This document shows positions 19,104 to 28,294 of a stretch of DNA of 64,000 nucleotides, one piece after another. Position 1 is the stretch's first letter, and every line of letters begins with the position of its first letter. The notes beneath the pieces were generated by a model. It had not been told where the DNA came from, made no database searches, and was given only the letters and a program-made list of their open reading frames with translations. A program made the translations under genes and the position numbers. This DNA comes from PXAP01 sp964421595 (GTDB lineage Bacteria; Bacteroidota; Bacteroidia; Bacteroidales; PUMT01), in contig CAYQXY010000009.1 in the NCBI GenBank assembly GCA_964421595.1, forward strand, positions 68,013-132,012. Reading direction: 5' to 3'.

Positions 19104-19424
19104 AATTTTAAGGCAAAATTTTAATAATTAATAGGTTAGACATTATTTTATAAAATACATGAAAGATGCAAAAGTAAGTAAAAAATGTTGGAAATAACCA
19201 TTGTAATATAAATTATTTTTGATTTGGAATGTTTCGTTAACTCTATAAAATTACTAATTTAGCAATTTAATTGGCCATAAAGTAAAATTACATCTGTTTT
19301 TGCTATATTTTAACACGAAAAAGTCCAGGAATAACAACTCTGCCACAATGATTACAGTCAATCACACTAATTCGCCTATAACACAACAATAAGAATTTTT
19401 ATTCATAAATCAAAATCACAAATC
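19104..19424. other. Divergent intergenic region, rpsA and DUF1080 promoters
   Basis: These 321 AT-rich bases lie between divergent genes and contain no gene. The best promoter element is TACTTTTG on the minus strand at 19169-19176, a fit to TAnnTTTG for rpsA; its -33 box is not recognisable. Confidence 0.45.
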
Positions 19425-20189
19425 ATGGGGAAATTAAAATTTAAAATTATGACGGTACTGAGTCTTATACTGTCAGGAATGCTGTTTTTTACATCATGTT
19501 CAACTACCGGGGAGAAAGAGTGGAGGTCACTATTTAACGGTGAGAACCTTGATGGCTGGGATATCAAGATAAGGGGGTTTGAACTAAATGACAATCATAA
19601 CAATACGTTCAGGGTGGAAGACGGGTTATTAAAAGTGTCATATGATGAGTATGAAAACTTTGATAACAAGTTCGGTCATATATATATTAATGAGCAGTTT
19701 TCCCATTATATACTCAGGGTAGAATACCGCTTTGTTGGAGATCAGGTTGAAGGAGGTCCCGGCTGGGCATTCCGGAACAACGGAATAATGTTCCATAGCC
19801 AGTCGGCCGCAAGCGTTGAGCTTGATCAGGATTTTCCTGTCTCTATTGAAGCTCAGCTGCTTGGAGGTGACGGAGAGAACGAAAGGACAAATTTCAATGT
19901 ATGTACACCAGGAACCCATGTCCATATTGATGGTGAATTGCGTACTGAACATTGTATTACTTCAAACAGCAGGACTTTTCATGGCGATCAGTGGGTAACC
20001 GTCGAGTTACATGTGTATGGTGATTCTATTGTACATCATATTATTGAGAATGACACTGTTCTTACATACCACAACCTCGTGCTTGATAACGGTGAGCCAC
20101 TGGGGAGAGGTTTTTTTGCATTACAGGCTGAGAGTCATCCAACTGAGTTCAGGAAAATAGAGATACTTGATATGAGTGACGATTATTAG
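19425..20189 (+). CDS. DUF1080 (3-keto-disaccharide hydrolase-like) lipoprotein
   Basis: The 254-residue protein has a lipoprotein signal with lipobox FTSC (C25). The mature part is a concanavalin-like beta sandwich of the DUF1080 family, recognised by WRSLFNGENLDGWDI, FSHYILRVEYRF, NNGIMFHSQ and the end GRGFFALQAESHPTEFRKIEILDM. Some family members hydrolyse 3-keto-glycosides; others have no tested activity. It is likely surface or periplasmic and linked to sugar use. Part of this gene has been copied to 20402-20535. The bases after the stop form hairpins. Confidence 0.88.
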   Translation: MGKLKFKIMTVLSLILSGMLFFTSCSTTGEKEWRSLFNGENLDGWDIKIRGFELNDNHNNTFRVEDGLLKVSYDEYENFDNKFGHIYINEQFSHYILRVEYRFVGDQVEGGPGWAFRNNGIMFHSQSAASVELDQDFPVSIEAQLLGGDGENERTNFNVCTPGTHVHIDGELRTEHCITSNSRTFHGDQWVTVELHVYGDSIVHHIIENDTVLTYHNLVLDNGEPLGRGFFALQAESHPTEFRKIEILDMSDDY

Positions 20190-20326
20190 CCGTAATCTTT
20201 ATTCCTGCCGGAAGTTTCCGGTACCGGCACACAATATTTTAATAAAAACAGGCGACTCTTGCGTTGTGACCTATGACAGTATTATATTCATGCGCGGGGC
20301 AATCAGGGGGAAATGAATTAAGCAAG

Positions 20327-20362
20327 GGGTGATTAATCGGTTTTCAAAACGGTTAATCACCC
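20327..20362. terminator. Long palindrome between DUF1080 gene and its broken copy
   Basis: A 36-base inverted repeat (GGGTGATTAA at 20327-20336 with TTAATCACCC at 20353-20362, and GTTTT/AAAAC near the centre) forms a stem of about 17 pairs with one mismatch and almost no loop. It may be a terminator, but no T-run follows; a cruciform or recombination junction is also possible given the duplicated sequence starting 40 bases later. Confidence 0.5.
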
Positions 20363-20401
20363 TATGTACATAAAAGGAAATGAATAATATGTATGGTAAT
20401 G

Positions 20402-20537
20402 AAGTATGTACACCAGGCACCCATGTCCATATTGATGGTGAATTGTGTACTGAACATTGTATTAATTCAAATAGCAGGACTTATCATGTCTGTCAGTGGG
20501 TTACCGTCGGGTTACATTTATATGGTGATTCTGTTTA
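20402..20537 (+). pseudogene. Duplicated fragment of the DUF1080 gene
   Basis: This stretch repeats bases 19898-20033 of the upstream DUF1080 gene at about 90 percent identity, covering the peptide VCTPGTHVHIDGEL to VTVGLHLYGDSV. Examples of differences are GELC for GELR and CQWVTVG for DQWVTVE. It keeps the reading frame over this length but meets a stop (TAA at 20536) right after the homologous part, and lacks the signal peptide and the rest of the domain. It is a partial duplication, or the leftover of a second copy after deletion. Confidence 0.85.
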
Positions 20538-20635
20538 ATTATCCCTGGAGTCAAACTGAAATGATAAATCATGGGTTATCCTTCCCGGGTTATGGCTGGT
20601 GTAAGATATATTGAAACTTAAAACTAATAGTTGGT

Positions 20636-21949
20636 ATGAAAATAGTTATGGTTGGCACCGGATATGTGGGACTGGTATCTGGTACCTGTTTCGCCGAAAC
20701 AGGAGTGTGTGTTATATGTGTTGATATCGATCAGCATAAAATCGAAAGATTAAGACAGGGCATAATACCCATTTATGAGCAGGGCCTTGAGGAAATGGTT
20801 CAGCGAAATACCAGGAAAGGCCGTCTGATATTCAGTACCAGTCTTGCCGAAAACCTGCAGGACGCTGAAGCAGTATTTATTGCTGTTGGCACCCCTCCCG
20901 ATGAAGACGGCAGCGCCGATCTGCGTTATGTAATTGAAGTTGCAAGGGAGATAGGCAGGCACATGAGCCATTATATGGTAGTGGTGACGAAAAGTACTGT
21001 GCCGATCGGGACATCAAAAAAAATTAAAGACGCAATATTAGAAGAGCAGGCTACCAGGGGAACAAATATCCCGTTTGACATAGCTTCCAACCCTGAATTC
21101 CTTAAAGAGGGAAATGCAATTGAAGATTTCCTCAAACCTGAAAGAATAATTATCGGGATAGAATCGGAAGAAGCAGAGAAAATAATGCGCAGGTTATACA
21201 AGCCTTTTGTCCTCAATAACCACCCGATCATATTCATGGATATACCATCAGCAGAACTTACAAAATATGCTGCCAACTCGATGCTCGCTACCCGGATCAG
21301 CTTTATGAATGAGATCGCCAATTTCTGTGAAATTGTAGGCGCTGACATTAATTCAGTCAGAAAGGGTATTGGAAGCGACAGCCGTATTGGAAATAAGTTT
21401 ATATATGCCGGCATAGGTTACGGGGGGTCATGTTTTCCCAAAGACGTAAAGGCACTTATCAACTCAGGGAATGAGATGGGTTATCCCCTTCAGATCCTAA
21501 GGGCAGTTGAAAGTGTAAATGACAGACAAAAAGAAGTTCTTTCAGCAAAGATTTTAAAGCATTTTAACGGAGATATAAAGGCAAAACGTTTTGCAATCTG
21601 GGGATTATCTTTTAAGCCGAATACCGACGACATGAGAGAGGCACCATCTCTTGTTATAATTGAAAAGCTTCTCGAAGGGGGAGCTTCGGTTATTGCCTAT
21701 GACCCTGTAGCAATGGAAGAGTCGAAACGTAAAACAGGTGACACCATTGAATATGCCAAAGATCAGTATGATGCACTTGTCGATGCAGATGCACTTATTG
21801 TGGTAACTGAATGGAATGAATTCCGGACCCTTAACTACAAAGTAATTGAGAAACTTTTGACGCAAAAGATTATTTTTGACGGACGTAATCTATACGAGCC
21901 ATCTGAGATGGAAGAGTTTGGATTTACTTATTACAGCATAGGAAGGTAG
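20636..21949 (+). CDS. ugd: UDP-glucose 6-dehydrogenase
   Basis: The 437-residue protein has an N-terminal Rossmann fold (VGTGYVGLVSGTCFAE), the SNPEFLKEGNAIEDF substrate loop and the catalytic C266 in GYGGSCFPKD. It oxidises UDP-glucose twice to UDP-glucuronate using NAD. It is followed after 35 bases by a UDP-glucuronate decarboxylase gene, so the pair would make UDP-xylose (or UDP-4-keto-arabinose) for surface polysaccharides. Confidence 0.96.
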   Translation: MKIVMVGTGYVGLVSGTCFAETGVCVICVDIDQHKIERLRQGIIPIYEQGLEEMVQRNTRKGRLIFSTSLAENLQDAEAVFIAVGTPPDEDGSADLRYVIEVAREIGRHMSHYMVVVTKSTVPIGTSKKIKDAILEEQATRGTNIPFDIASNPEFLKEGNAIEDFLKPERIIIGIESEEAEKIMRRLYKPFVLNNHPIIFMDIPSAELTKYAANSMLATRISFMNEIANFCEIVGADINSVRKGIGSDSRIGNKFIYAGIGYGGSCFPKDVKALINSGNEMGYPLQILRAVESVNDRQKEVLSAKILKHFNGDIKAKRFAIWGLSFKPNTDDMREAPSLVIIEKLLEGGASVIAYDPVAMEESKRKTGDTIEYAKDQYDALVDADALIVVTEWNEFRTLNYKVIEKLLTQKIIFDGRNLYEPSEMEEFGFTYYSIGR

Positions 21950-21984
21950 TACTATGACAGGCTAAAATAACTTAATAAAAAAAA

Positions 21985-22941
21985 ATGAAGCGTATACTTG
22001 TTACCGGTGGCGCAGGATTTATCGGATCTCACCTTTGCGAAAGACTTCTTAACGAGGGAAATGAGGTTATATGTCTCGATAATTTCTTCACCGGCTCCAA
22101 ACGAAACATTGTACATTTACTCGATAACCCTTATTTTGAGCTGGTACGGCATGATGTTACCATGCCTTATTACAGCGAAGTTGAAGAAATATATAACCTG
22201 GCTTGTCCTGCTTCACCGGTCCATTATCAGCATAACCCCATTAAGACCGTTAAAACTTCGGTGATGGGTGCTATAAATATGCTGGGGCTTGCAAAGAGGA
22301 AAAAGGCAAAAATATTGCAGGCCTCTACAAGTGAAGTGTATGGTGATCCGAAAATACATCCCCAAAAGGAAGACTACTGGGGATTTGTCAATCCGATAGG
22401 AGAAAGGGCTTGCTATGATGAAGGGAAGCGATGTGCCGAAACTCTCTTTATTGATTATCATATTCAGAATAAAGTAAGAATTAAAGTGGTGAGGATCTTT
22501 AATACTTACGGACCTAAAATGCAGCCTAATGACGGCAGGGTAGTATCCAATTTCATTTTACAGGCGCTAAAGAATGAAGACATCACGATTCATGGAAAAG
22601 GTGATCAGACCAGGTGTTTCCAGTATTATACCGACCTTGTTGAAGCCTTGATCAGAACAATGAATACAGGAGAAGAATTCACGGGCCCTGTTAACATAGG
22701 CAACCCTGAGGAATTAACAATTCTTTCTCTTGCCGAGACCATAATCAGGATGACAGGTTCAAAATCAAAAATAATATTTCTGCCCATAAGGATTGATGAC
22801 CCGTTCAAAAGAAAGCCCGACATCTCGCTGGCTAAAAAAGAACTGGGTGGCTGGGAGCCGGTTGTTCCTCTGGAAAAGGGACTTGAAAAGACAATAAGCT
22901 ATTTTGCTGATATTATAAAAAACCGGCCAGAGAGTTTATAA
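21985..22941 (+). CDS. UDP-glucuronate decarboxylase (UDP-xylose synthase type)
   Basis: The 318-residue short-chain dehydrogenase-type protein has the NAD loop TGGAGFIGSHLCERL, the substrate motif ASTSEVYGDPKIHPQ and the catalytic Y144 and K148 (CYDEGKR). The TSEVYGDP form and the RIFNTYGPKMQPNDGRVVSNFI block identify the UXS family rather than RmlB (which has TDEVYG) or GalE. It decarboxylates UDP-glucuronate to UDP-xylose. It directly follows ugd. Confidence 0.93.
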   Translation: MKRILVTGGAGFIGSHLCERLLNEGNEVICLDNFFTGSKRNIVHLLDNPYFELVRHDVTMPYYSEVEEIYNLACPASPVHYQHNPIKTVKTSVMGAINMLGLAKRKKAKILQASTSEVYGDPKIHPQKEDYWGFVNPIGERACYDEGKRCAETLFIDYHIQNKVRIKVVRIFNTYGPKMQPNDGRVVSNFILQALKNEDITIHGKGDQTRCFQYYTDLVEALIRTMNTGEEFTGPVNIGNPEELTILSLAETIIRMTGSKSKIIFLPIRIDDPFKRKPDISLAKKELGGWEPVVPLEKGLEKTISYFADIIKNRPESL

Positions 22942-23136
22942 TTGCCTGTTTAGTAACTACGGTTCGCCATAGCAGTTGAAAAATAATTCACACATACGGC
23001 TTTTTTCCTGCAATTGATTATCAATGCATTTGTGTATAATCAACCTTATTGGTAGACCTATAGGAGAGGCATGTTTGAAAACCGGATTCTTTATGAAAAC
23101 AAATCAACTACTTATTTGTAACTTTAAGACAAAATT

Positions 23137-24027
23137 ATGAAAGGAATAATACTGGCCGGAGGTTCCGGCACAAGACTGCATCCGGTTACCTATAGCATCT
23201 CAAAACAGATGTTGCCGGTGTACGACAAGCCGATGATTTATTATCCCCTGTCGGTTTTAATGCTTGCCGGTATTAAGGAGGTATTGATAATTTCAACTCC
23301 CGGCGACCTCCCCCTTTTTCGCCATCTTCTCGGAAACGGGGAAAGGTTCGGATTGACCCTTTCATACACTGAGCAACCTGCCCCCGAGGGACTGGCACAG
23401 GCATTTATTTTAGGCGAAGAGTTTATCGAAGACCAGCCGGTTTGCCTTATTCTCGGAGACAATATCTTTTACGGATACGGACTGAGCGGTATTCTTTCAA
23501 GGGCATCAACTCTAACCACCGGAGCGCTGGTCTTTGGATATTTTGTAAATAATCCGAGACGTTACGGAGTTGTCGAATTTGATAAAGGCGGGAAGGTGCT
23601 GAGCATAGAAGAGAAGCCTGAGTCTCCTAAATCCAATTATGCTGTTACCGGGCTCTATTTTTACGGCAATGATGTAGTGGCAAAAGCCAGATCACTTAAA
23701 CCATCCGCCAGGGGTGAACTTGAAATAACCGACCTTAACAGGCTCTACCTGCAAGAGTCAAGCCTTAAGGTCGAACTTTTCAGCAGGGGAATGGCTTGGC
23801 TTGATACCGGGACACATGAAAGTCTGCTGCAGGCATCAAATTTCATACAGACAATTGAAGAGAGGCAGGGACTGAAAATTGCCTGCCTTGAGGAAATAGC
23901 ATACATAAAAGGGTTCATTGACAGGGAAAAATTGCTTGCCAATGCGGCGTTATTGAAAAACAGTCAATACGGGGGTTACCTTTATCAGGTAGCGGGTGAA
24001 AATGCTGACGGATCTCCGCTCAGGTAA
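23137..24027 (+). CDS. rfbA: Glucose-1-phosphate thymidylyltransferase
   Basis: The 296-residue protein is a complete RmlA: the nucleotide-binding GGSGTRLHPVTYSISKQMLPVYDKPMIYYPL block, LGDNIFYG and TGLYFYGNDVV, and the end WLDTGTHESLLQASNFI. It makes dTDP-glucose, the first step to dTDP-rhamnose. The N-terminal GGxGTRLxPxT motif starts at residue 8. It is separated by 332 bases from rfbC, where an rfbB gene would often be. Confidence 0.96.
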   Translation: MKGIILAGGSGTRLHPVTYSISKQMLPVYDKPMIYYPLSVLMLAGIKEVLIISTPGDLPLFRHLLGNGERFGLTLSYTEQPAPEGLAQAFILGEEFIEDQPVCLILGDNIFYGYGLSGILSRASTLTTGALVFGYFVNNPRRYGVVEFDKGGKVLSIEEKPESPKSNYAVTGLYFYGNDVVAKARSLKPSARGELEITDLNRLYLQESSLKVELFSRGMAWLDTGTHESLLQASNFIQTIEERQGLKIACLEEIAYIKGFIDREKLLANAALLKNSQYGGYLYQVAGENADGSPLR

Positions 24028-24359
24028 GACCAACACAGACACCACTAATGACTATCAACGCCAGGGCAGTAAAAAATGTAGGGTAGCACACAATGAATTG
24101 ATGTTGACATAATCTGGTGTTTTATAAATTGCTGAATTTTCCAGTCCGGATTAATCTCTGTCGGGCCGGGCACTAAAAAGAAAGGGCTTGCAAAACATTT
24201 AACAGATTATTGATTTGATTAGCATGCAATTTCCAGCTGGATTGCCTGCGAGCCGGGGAAATAAAACAAAACATTAATAATCGTTCGGCTCTGAGATACT
24301 TCATATGAAATACTAAACATAAATATTGATTATTAACTTGATTAACCCGCTTTAGATTA
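24028..24359. other. Intergenic region between rfbA and rfbC
   Basis: No gene or remnant of rfbB is visible in these 332 bases. Near 24165-24195 there is a GGGCAC plus A-rich block weakly like the dispersed repeat family, and at 24327-24347 a motif TTGATTATTAACTTGATTAAC that recurs before the GH2 gene at 61153 with two changes. Confidence 0.45.
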
Positions 24360-24923
24360 ATGAAAATTACTGAAACTGAATTTCCCGGATTGCTCCTTAT
24401 CAATCCCCGGATTTTTGAAGATTCCCGGGGATATTTTTATGAAAGCTATAATTATCGTAACTACCGGGAAAATGGCCTTGATTACAATTTTGTTCAGGAC
24501 AATCAGTCCCGTTCGCCGAGAAATGTTATACGGGGGCTCCATTATCAGCTTAAACCATTTGCACAGAATAAACTTTTGCGCGTCATTGAAGGTGCCGTTT
24601 TTGATGTTGTGGTCGATTTGAGGAAGAATTCACCATCATACGGAAAATGGTGGGGTCATGAGATATCAGCTGAAAACAAGCTTCAGTTATTTATACCCGG
24701 CGGTTTTGCACATGGATTTGCCGTAATCAGTGAATGGGCCACCGTTTTATATAAAACAGATGAATTTTACAATCCACAGTACGAAAGAGGTATAAATTAT
24801 GCAGATAAAAGTCTTGGAATAGAGTGGGGAGTTGAACCAGGCACTGAAATTGTTTCGGCCAAGGATATGAATGCACCTGTATTATCAGAGGCAGATAATA
24901 ATTTTATATATAATAACAAATGA
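24360..24923 (+). CDS. rfbC: dTDP-4-dehydrorhamnose 3,5-epimerase
   Basis: The 187-residue cupin-fold protein matches RmlC: FPGLLLINPRIFEDSRGYFYESYN, the catalytic-histidine block NVIRGLHYQL, and GKWWGHEISAENKLQLFIPGGFAHGFAVIS. It epimerises C3 and C5 of dTDP-4-keto-6-deoxyglucose. Its stop overlaps the start of rfbD (ATGA at 24920-24923), so the two are translationally coupled. Confidence 0.96.
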   Translation: MKITETEFPGLLLINPRIFEDSRGYFYESYNYRNYRENGLDYNFVQDNQSRSPRNVIRGLHYQLKPFAQNKLLRVIEGAVFDVVVDLRKNSPSYGKWWGHEISAENKLQLFIPGGFAHGFAVISEWATVLYKTDEFYNPQYERGINYADKSLGIEWGVEPGTEIVSAKDMNAPVLSEADNNFIYNNK

Positions 24924-25792
24924 AGAGTATACTTATAACCGGAACATCCGGACAACTGGGGCATGAAATTCAAGGGTTGTCTTATACACATGTATATAAG
25001 GGGTATAAATTTATACATACTAACCGTAATACGCTTGACATCAGCTGGCGTGAGATTGTTGAGAATTATTTTGAGAATAACCAGATTGATTGCATTATCA
25101 ATTGTGCGGCTTTTACCAATGTTGACAACGCAGAGGCTGAAAGCGAGCTCGCCATGCTTGTTAACGGCAGCGCAGTGGAATGGCTTGTAAGCGCTGCCAC
25201 AAAGAGGCAAACCCGTATTTTTCATGTAAGCACAGACTATGTTTTTGACGGTACAAATTGTCGTCCTTACAAGGAGGATGATCAGGTAAACCCGGTATCG
25301 GTTTATGGTAAATCGAAGCTTGCCGGCGAAAAGGCCGTGCTTGATTATGAGTATGGTACTGTAATAAGGGCATCCTGGTTATACTCGCCCCGTGGGAAAA
25401 ACTTTTTCAATACAATACTTAAGTTCGGCGAAGAGAGGCCTGAACTGAATGTTGTATACGATCAGGTAGGCACACCCACCTATGCAAGAGACCTGGCCCG
25501 CGTTTTACTGACATTTGCCGACCATGCACTTGTTGACGGAAGTTCATACAAAGGCGGACTGTACCACTACAGCAATGAAGGAGTCTGCAGCTGGTATGAT
25601 TTTGCCCTTGAGATAATAAAACAAAAGGGATTGCACTGCCAGGTAAACCCAATTGAAAGTGAGCAGTATCCGACGCCAGCAGTCCGCCCTCATTTCAGCG
25701 TGCTGAACAAAAACAAAATCAAAAGTCAGTTGTCACTGAAAATTCCACACTGGAAGGACAGTCTTGCAAGTTGTTTGGATCAACTTGATTAG
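24920..25792 (+). CDS. rfbD: dTDP-4-dehydrorhamnose reductase
   Basis: The 290-residue protein is RmlD: TGTSGQLGHEI nucleotide-binding loop, DCIINCAAFTNVDNAE, STDYVFDGT and the catalytic YGKSK (VSVYGKSKLAGEKAV). It reduces the last intermediate to dTDP-L-rhamnose. Four bases overlap rfbC. The dehydratase RmlB is not in this window, so it must be supplied elsewhere. Confidence 0.96.
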   Translation: MKSILITGTSGQLGHEIQGLSYTHVYKGYKFIHTNRNTLDISWREIVENYFENNQIDCIINCAAFTNVDNAEAESELAMLVNGSAVEWLVSAATKRQTRIFHVSTDYVFDGTNCRPYKEDDQVNPVSVYGKSKLAGEKAVLDYEYGTVIRASWLYSPRGKNFFNTILKFGEERPELNVVYDQVGTPTYARDLARVLLTFADHALVDGSSYKGGLYHYSNEGVCSWYDFALEIIKQKGLHCQVNPIESEQYPTPAVRPHFSVLNKNKIKSQLSLKIPHWKDSLASCLDQLD

Positions 25793-25844
25793 TTTTTAAA
25801 TAAGTTATAGATATTCAGGGTTATTAACTTTAATTATTTTTAGA

Positions 25845-27590
25845 ATGGATAACAGGAGTCTTAAAAAAAAGGTAAATGACCGTGCCCGGGTATGGCTTGG
25901 TGATGAGTTTGATGAGAAAACAAGGAACCAGGTAAAGAATTTACTTGAAGGCCCGGAGAATGAGCTAATCGATGCTTTTTACCAGGATCTGGAATTTGGC
26001 ACAGGTGGTTTAAGAGGTATTATGGGAGCCGGTACCAACAGAATAAATGAATACACCATTAGTATGGCAACCCAGGGGTTGGCAAATTACCTTGTACGGC
26101 AGTTTTCACACCTCACATCAATAAAGGTTGCCATTGCCTATGACTGCAGGAATAACAGCCGCCTGTATGCCGAAACAGCTGCAAACATATTTACGGCAAA
26201 TGATATTGACGTGCTTTTATTTGACAAATTAAGGCCCACACCCGAACTGTCATTCGCAATAAGGCACTACGGCTGCCAGTCCGGGCTGGTTATCACCGCC
26301 TCACATAACCCTAAAGAATACAATGGTTATAAAGTTTACTGGGAAGATGGCGGACAGATCATTGCCCCCCATGACAAGAATATTATTTCTCATGTCCAGA
26401 AAATTACGAGTTTCAGCCAGGTGCGGACAGATAAGAAGGAATCGCGTATAACAATGCTGGGCAGTGAAACTGACAAAATATACCTTGAGAAGGTAAAAGA
26501 GATGTCTTTATCGCCCGAAATAAATAAGAAGTGGAAAAATCTTAAGATCGTCTTTACTCCCATTCACGGAACAGCTGTAGAAATGGTGCCGGCAGCACTT
26601 GAAATGTATGGGTTCAAAAATATTATCAATATACCTGATCAGGACATAACCGACGGTAACTTCCCCACGGTCAAGTCGCCGAACCCCGAAGAGGCTGCCG
26701 CCCTGCAAATGGCCCTTGATATGGCTGTTGAGACAGATGCTGATCTTGTAATGGGAACCGATCCTGACGGCGACAGGGTAGGTATTGCGGTAAAAAACCA
26801 TAAGGGTGAATTTGAACTCCTGAACGGGAACCAGATTGCATCGCTGCTTTTATACTATGTGCTGACCAGATGGAAAGAACTGGGCAGGCTGAGTGGGAAT
26901 GAGTATATAGTTAAGACCATTGTCACATCGGAATTATTAGCCAACATAGCCGAAAAATTTGGCGTTGAATGTTTTGATGTGCTTACCGGCTTTAAATTTA
27001 TTGCCGGACTGATGAGGAAAAATGAAGGTGAAAAGACCTTTATAGCCGGATTTGAGGAGAGTTATGGTTACCTGGTCGGTGACTTTGTAAGGGACAAAGA
27101 CGCAATAGTCTCCTGTGCTCTGATTGCCGAGGCAACAGCATGGGCGCATGACCAGGGCAAAACCCTGTTCGATCTGCTGATGGAACTTTATAGTGAATTC
27201 GGGCTATACCGGGAGTCGTTACTTTCAATTGTAAGGAAAGGGAAGGCCGGCGCAGATGAGATAGCCGCGCTGATGGAAAAATTCAGGAATTCACCACCTT
27301 TGAAGCTTAACGGTTCGCCCGTGATGCTGGTAAATGATTACCTGAAGCAAAAATCCTTTGATACGATTAACGAGCTGCGCCGAGATATTGATTTACCAAA
27401 ATCAAATGTGCTGCAATTCTTTTTAAAGGACGGGACAGTCATTTCAATGAGGCCATCTGGCACCGAACCCAAAATTAAGTTCTACATCGGGGTGCGTGCA
27501 CCATTTTCCGGTAAAGAAAATTTTGACAGTATCAGCGATCAGCTTGCAAAAAAGACAAGCAGCATTATAGAAGAACTCGGTGTAAACTGA
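25845..27590 (+). CDS. Phospho-sugar mutase (phosphoglucomutase/phosphomannomutase)
   Basis: The 581-residue enzyme belongs to the alpha-D-phosphohexomutase superfamily. S153 in VITASHNPKEYNGYKVYW is the phosphoserine; the metal loop is GTDPDGDRVGIAV; the sugar-binding loop is FEESYGYLVG and the phosphate-binding loop RPSGTEPKIKFY. The length and motifs fit the PgcA/PGM2-like branch that interconverts glucose 1- and 6-phosphate. It starts 52 bases after rfbD and would supply glucose 1-phosphate to RmlA, consistent with one operon. Confidence 0.95.
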   Translation: MDNRSLKKKVNDRARVWLGDEFDEKTRNQVKNLLEGPENELIDAFYQDLEFGTGGLRGIMGAGTNRINEYTISMATQGLANYLVRQFSHLTSIKVAIAYDCRNNSRLYAETAANIFTANDIDVLLFDKLRPTPELSFAIRHYGCQSGLVITASHNPKEYNGYKVYWEDGGQIIAPHDKNIISHVQKITSFSQVRTDKKESRITMLGSETDKIYLEKVKEMSLSPEINKKWKNLKIVFTPIHGTAVEMVPAALEMYGFKNIINIPDQDITDGNFPTVKSPNPEEAAALQMALDMAVETDADLVMGTDPDGDRVGIAVKNHKGEFELLNGNQIASLLLYYVLTRWKELGRLSGNEYIVKTIVTSELLANIAEKFGVECFDVLTGFKFIAGLMRKNEGEKTFIAGFEESYGYLVGDFVRDKDAIVSCALIAEATAWAHDQGKTLFDLLMELYSEFGLYRESLLSIVRKGKAGADEIAALMEKFRNSPPLKLNGSPVMLVNDYLKQKSFDTINELRRDIDLPKSNVLQFFLKDGTVISMRPSGTEPKIKFYIGVRAPFSGKENFDSISDQLAKKTSSIIEELGVN

Positions 27591-27602
27591 TAATAACGAA
27601 AA

Positions 27603-28019
27603 ATGGAGTCCTACAGAAAAGAGATTTGGTTTGAGACCAGAAGCAGGAGGGAGCTTATAAATATTACCCCCACCATAAATCAATGTCTTGCCGAAAGCGG
27701 CATAAAAGAGGGGCTTTTGCTCTGCAACGCAATGCACATAACCTCCAGTGTGTTTATTAATGATGATGAATCAGGCCTGCATCACGATTTTGAAGTCTGG
27801 CTGGAAAAACTTGCACCCGAACATCCTCATTCACAATACAGACATAATGGTTATGAGGATAATGCCGATGCCCATCTCAAAAGAACGATAATGGGCAGGG
27901 AAGTTGTGGTGGCAGTAACAGAAGGCAAGCTTGATTTTGGTCCCTGGGAGCAGATCTTTTACGGTGAGTTTGACGGTAAGAGGAGAAAGCGGCTGCTGGT
28001 GAAGATCATCGGGGAATAG
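27603..28019 (+). CDS. YjbQ family (UPF0047) protein
   Basis: The 138-residue protein matches the YjbQ family: LINITPTINQCLAESGIKEGLLLCNAMHITSSVFINDDE, then the conserved histidine-rich NGYEDNADAHLKRTIMGREV and PWEQIFYGEFDG. Members show weak thiamine-phosphate-synthase activity in E. coli but the real role is not settled. It begins 12 bases after the mutase gene, so it is very likely the last gene of that transcript. Confidence 0.92.
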   Translation: MESYRKEIWFETRSRRELINITPTINQCLAESGIKEGLLLCNAMHITSSVFINDDESGLHHDFEVWLEKLAPEHPHSQYRHNGYEDNADAHLKRTIMGREVVVAVTEGKLDFGPWEQIFYGEFDGKRRKRLLVKIIGE

Positions 28020-28273
28020 AAAAAAACAGCTATTGCCCCTAGAAATACTGAGGGATTAATATTCCACTGATGGGCGTAAAGTTCACGGCTGGTTTAACTC
28101 CGGCCAAGGCGTTCTGTGGGAAGATCATTTGTTAACGAATGAAGCTAAGCAGCTGTCTTGACCCAAACAAGGTTGAAATATCTCCGGTCTTGTTTCTGGC
28201 ACTTGAGTAAAAGCTCACTTCAGAAATAATATGATTAGTCCGTAAACCAGCACTTTTCACGCGATACGTTTTA

Positions 28274-28292
28274 TTCCCCGAAAGGGGAGGAG
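28274..28292 (-). terminator. Short GC hairpin after the RecD-like gene
   Basis: On the minus strand CCCC-TTTC-GGGG is followed by AATAAAA, placed just beyond the stop codon of the RecD-like gene. The stem is short, so this is a tentative terminator. Confidence 0.35.
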
Positions 28293-28294
28293 TG

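Noticed and set aside
21985..22941. Assignment of the SDR enzyme as the missing RmlB
   Set aside because: It has TSEVYGDP and the UXS-type NTYGP block and follows ugd; RmlB would have TDEVYG and a longer sequence.
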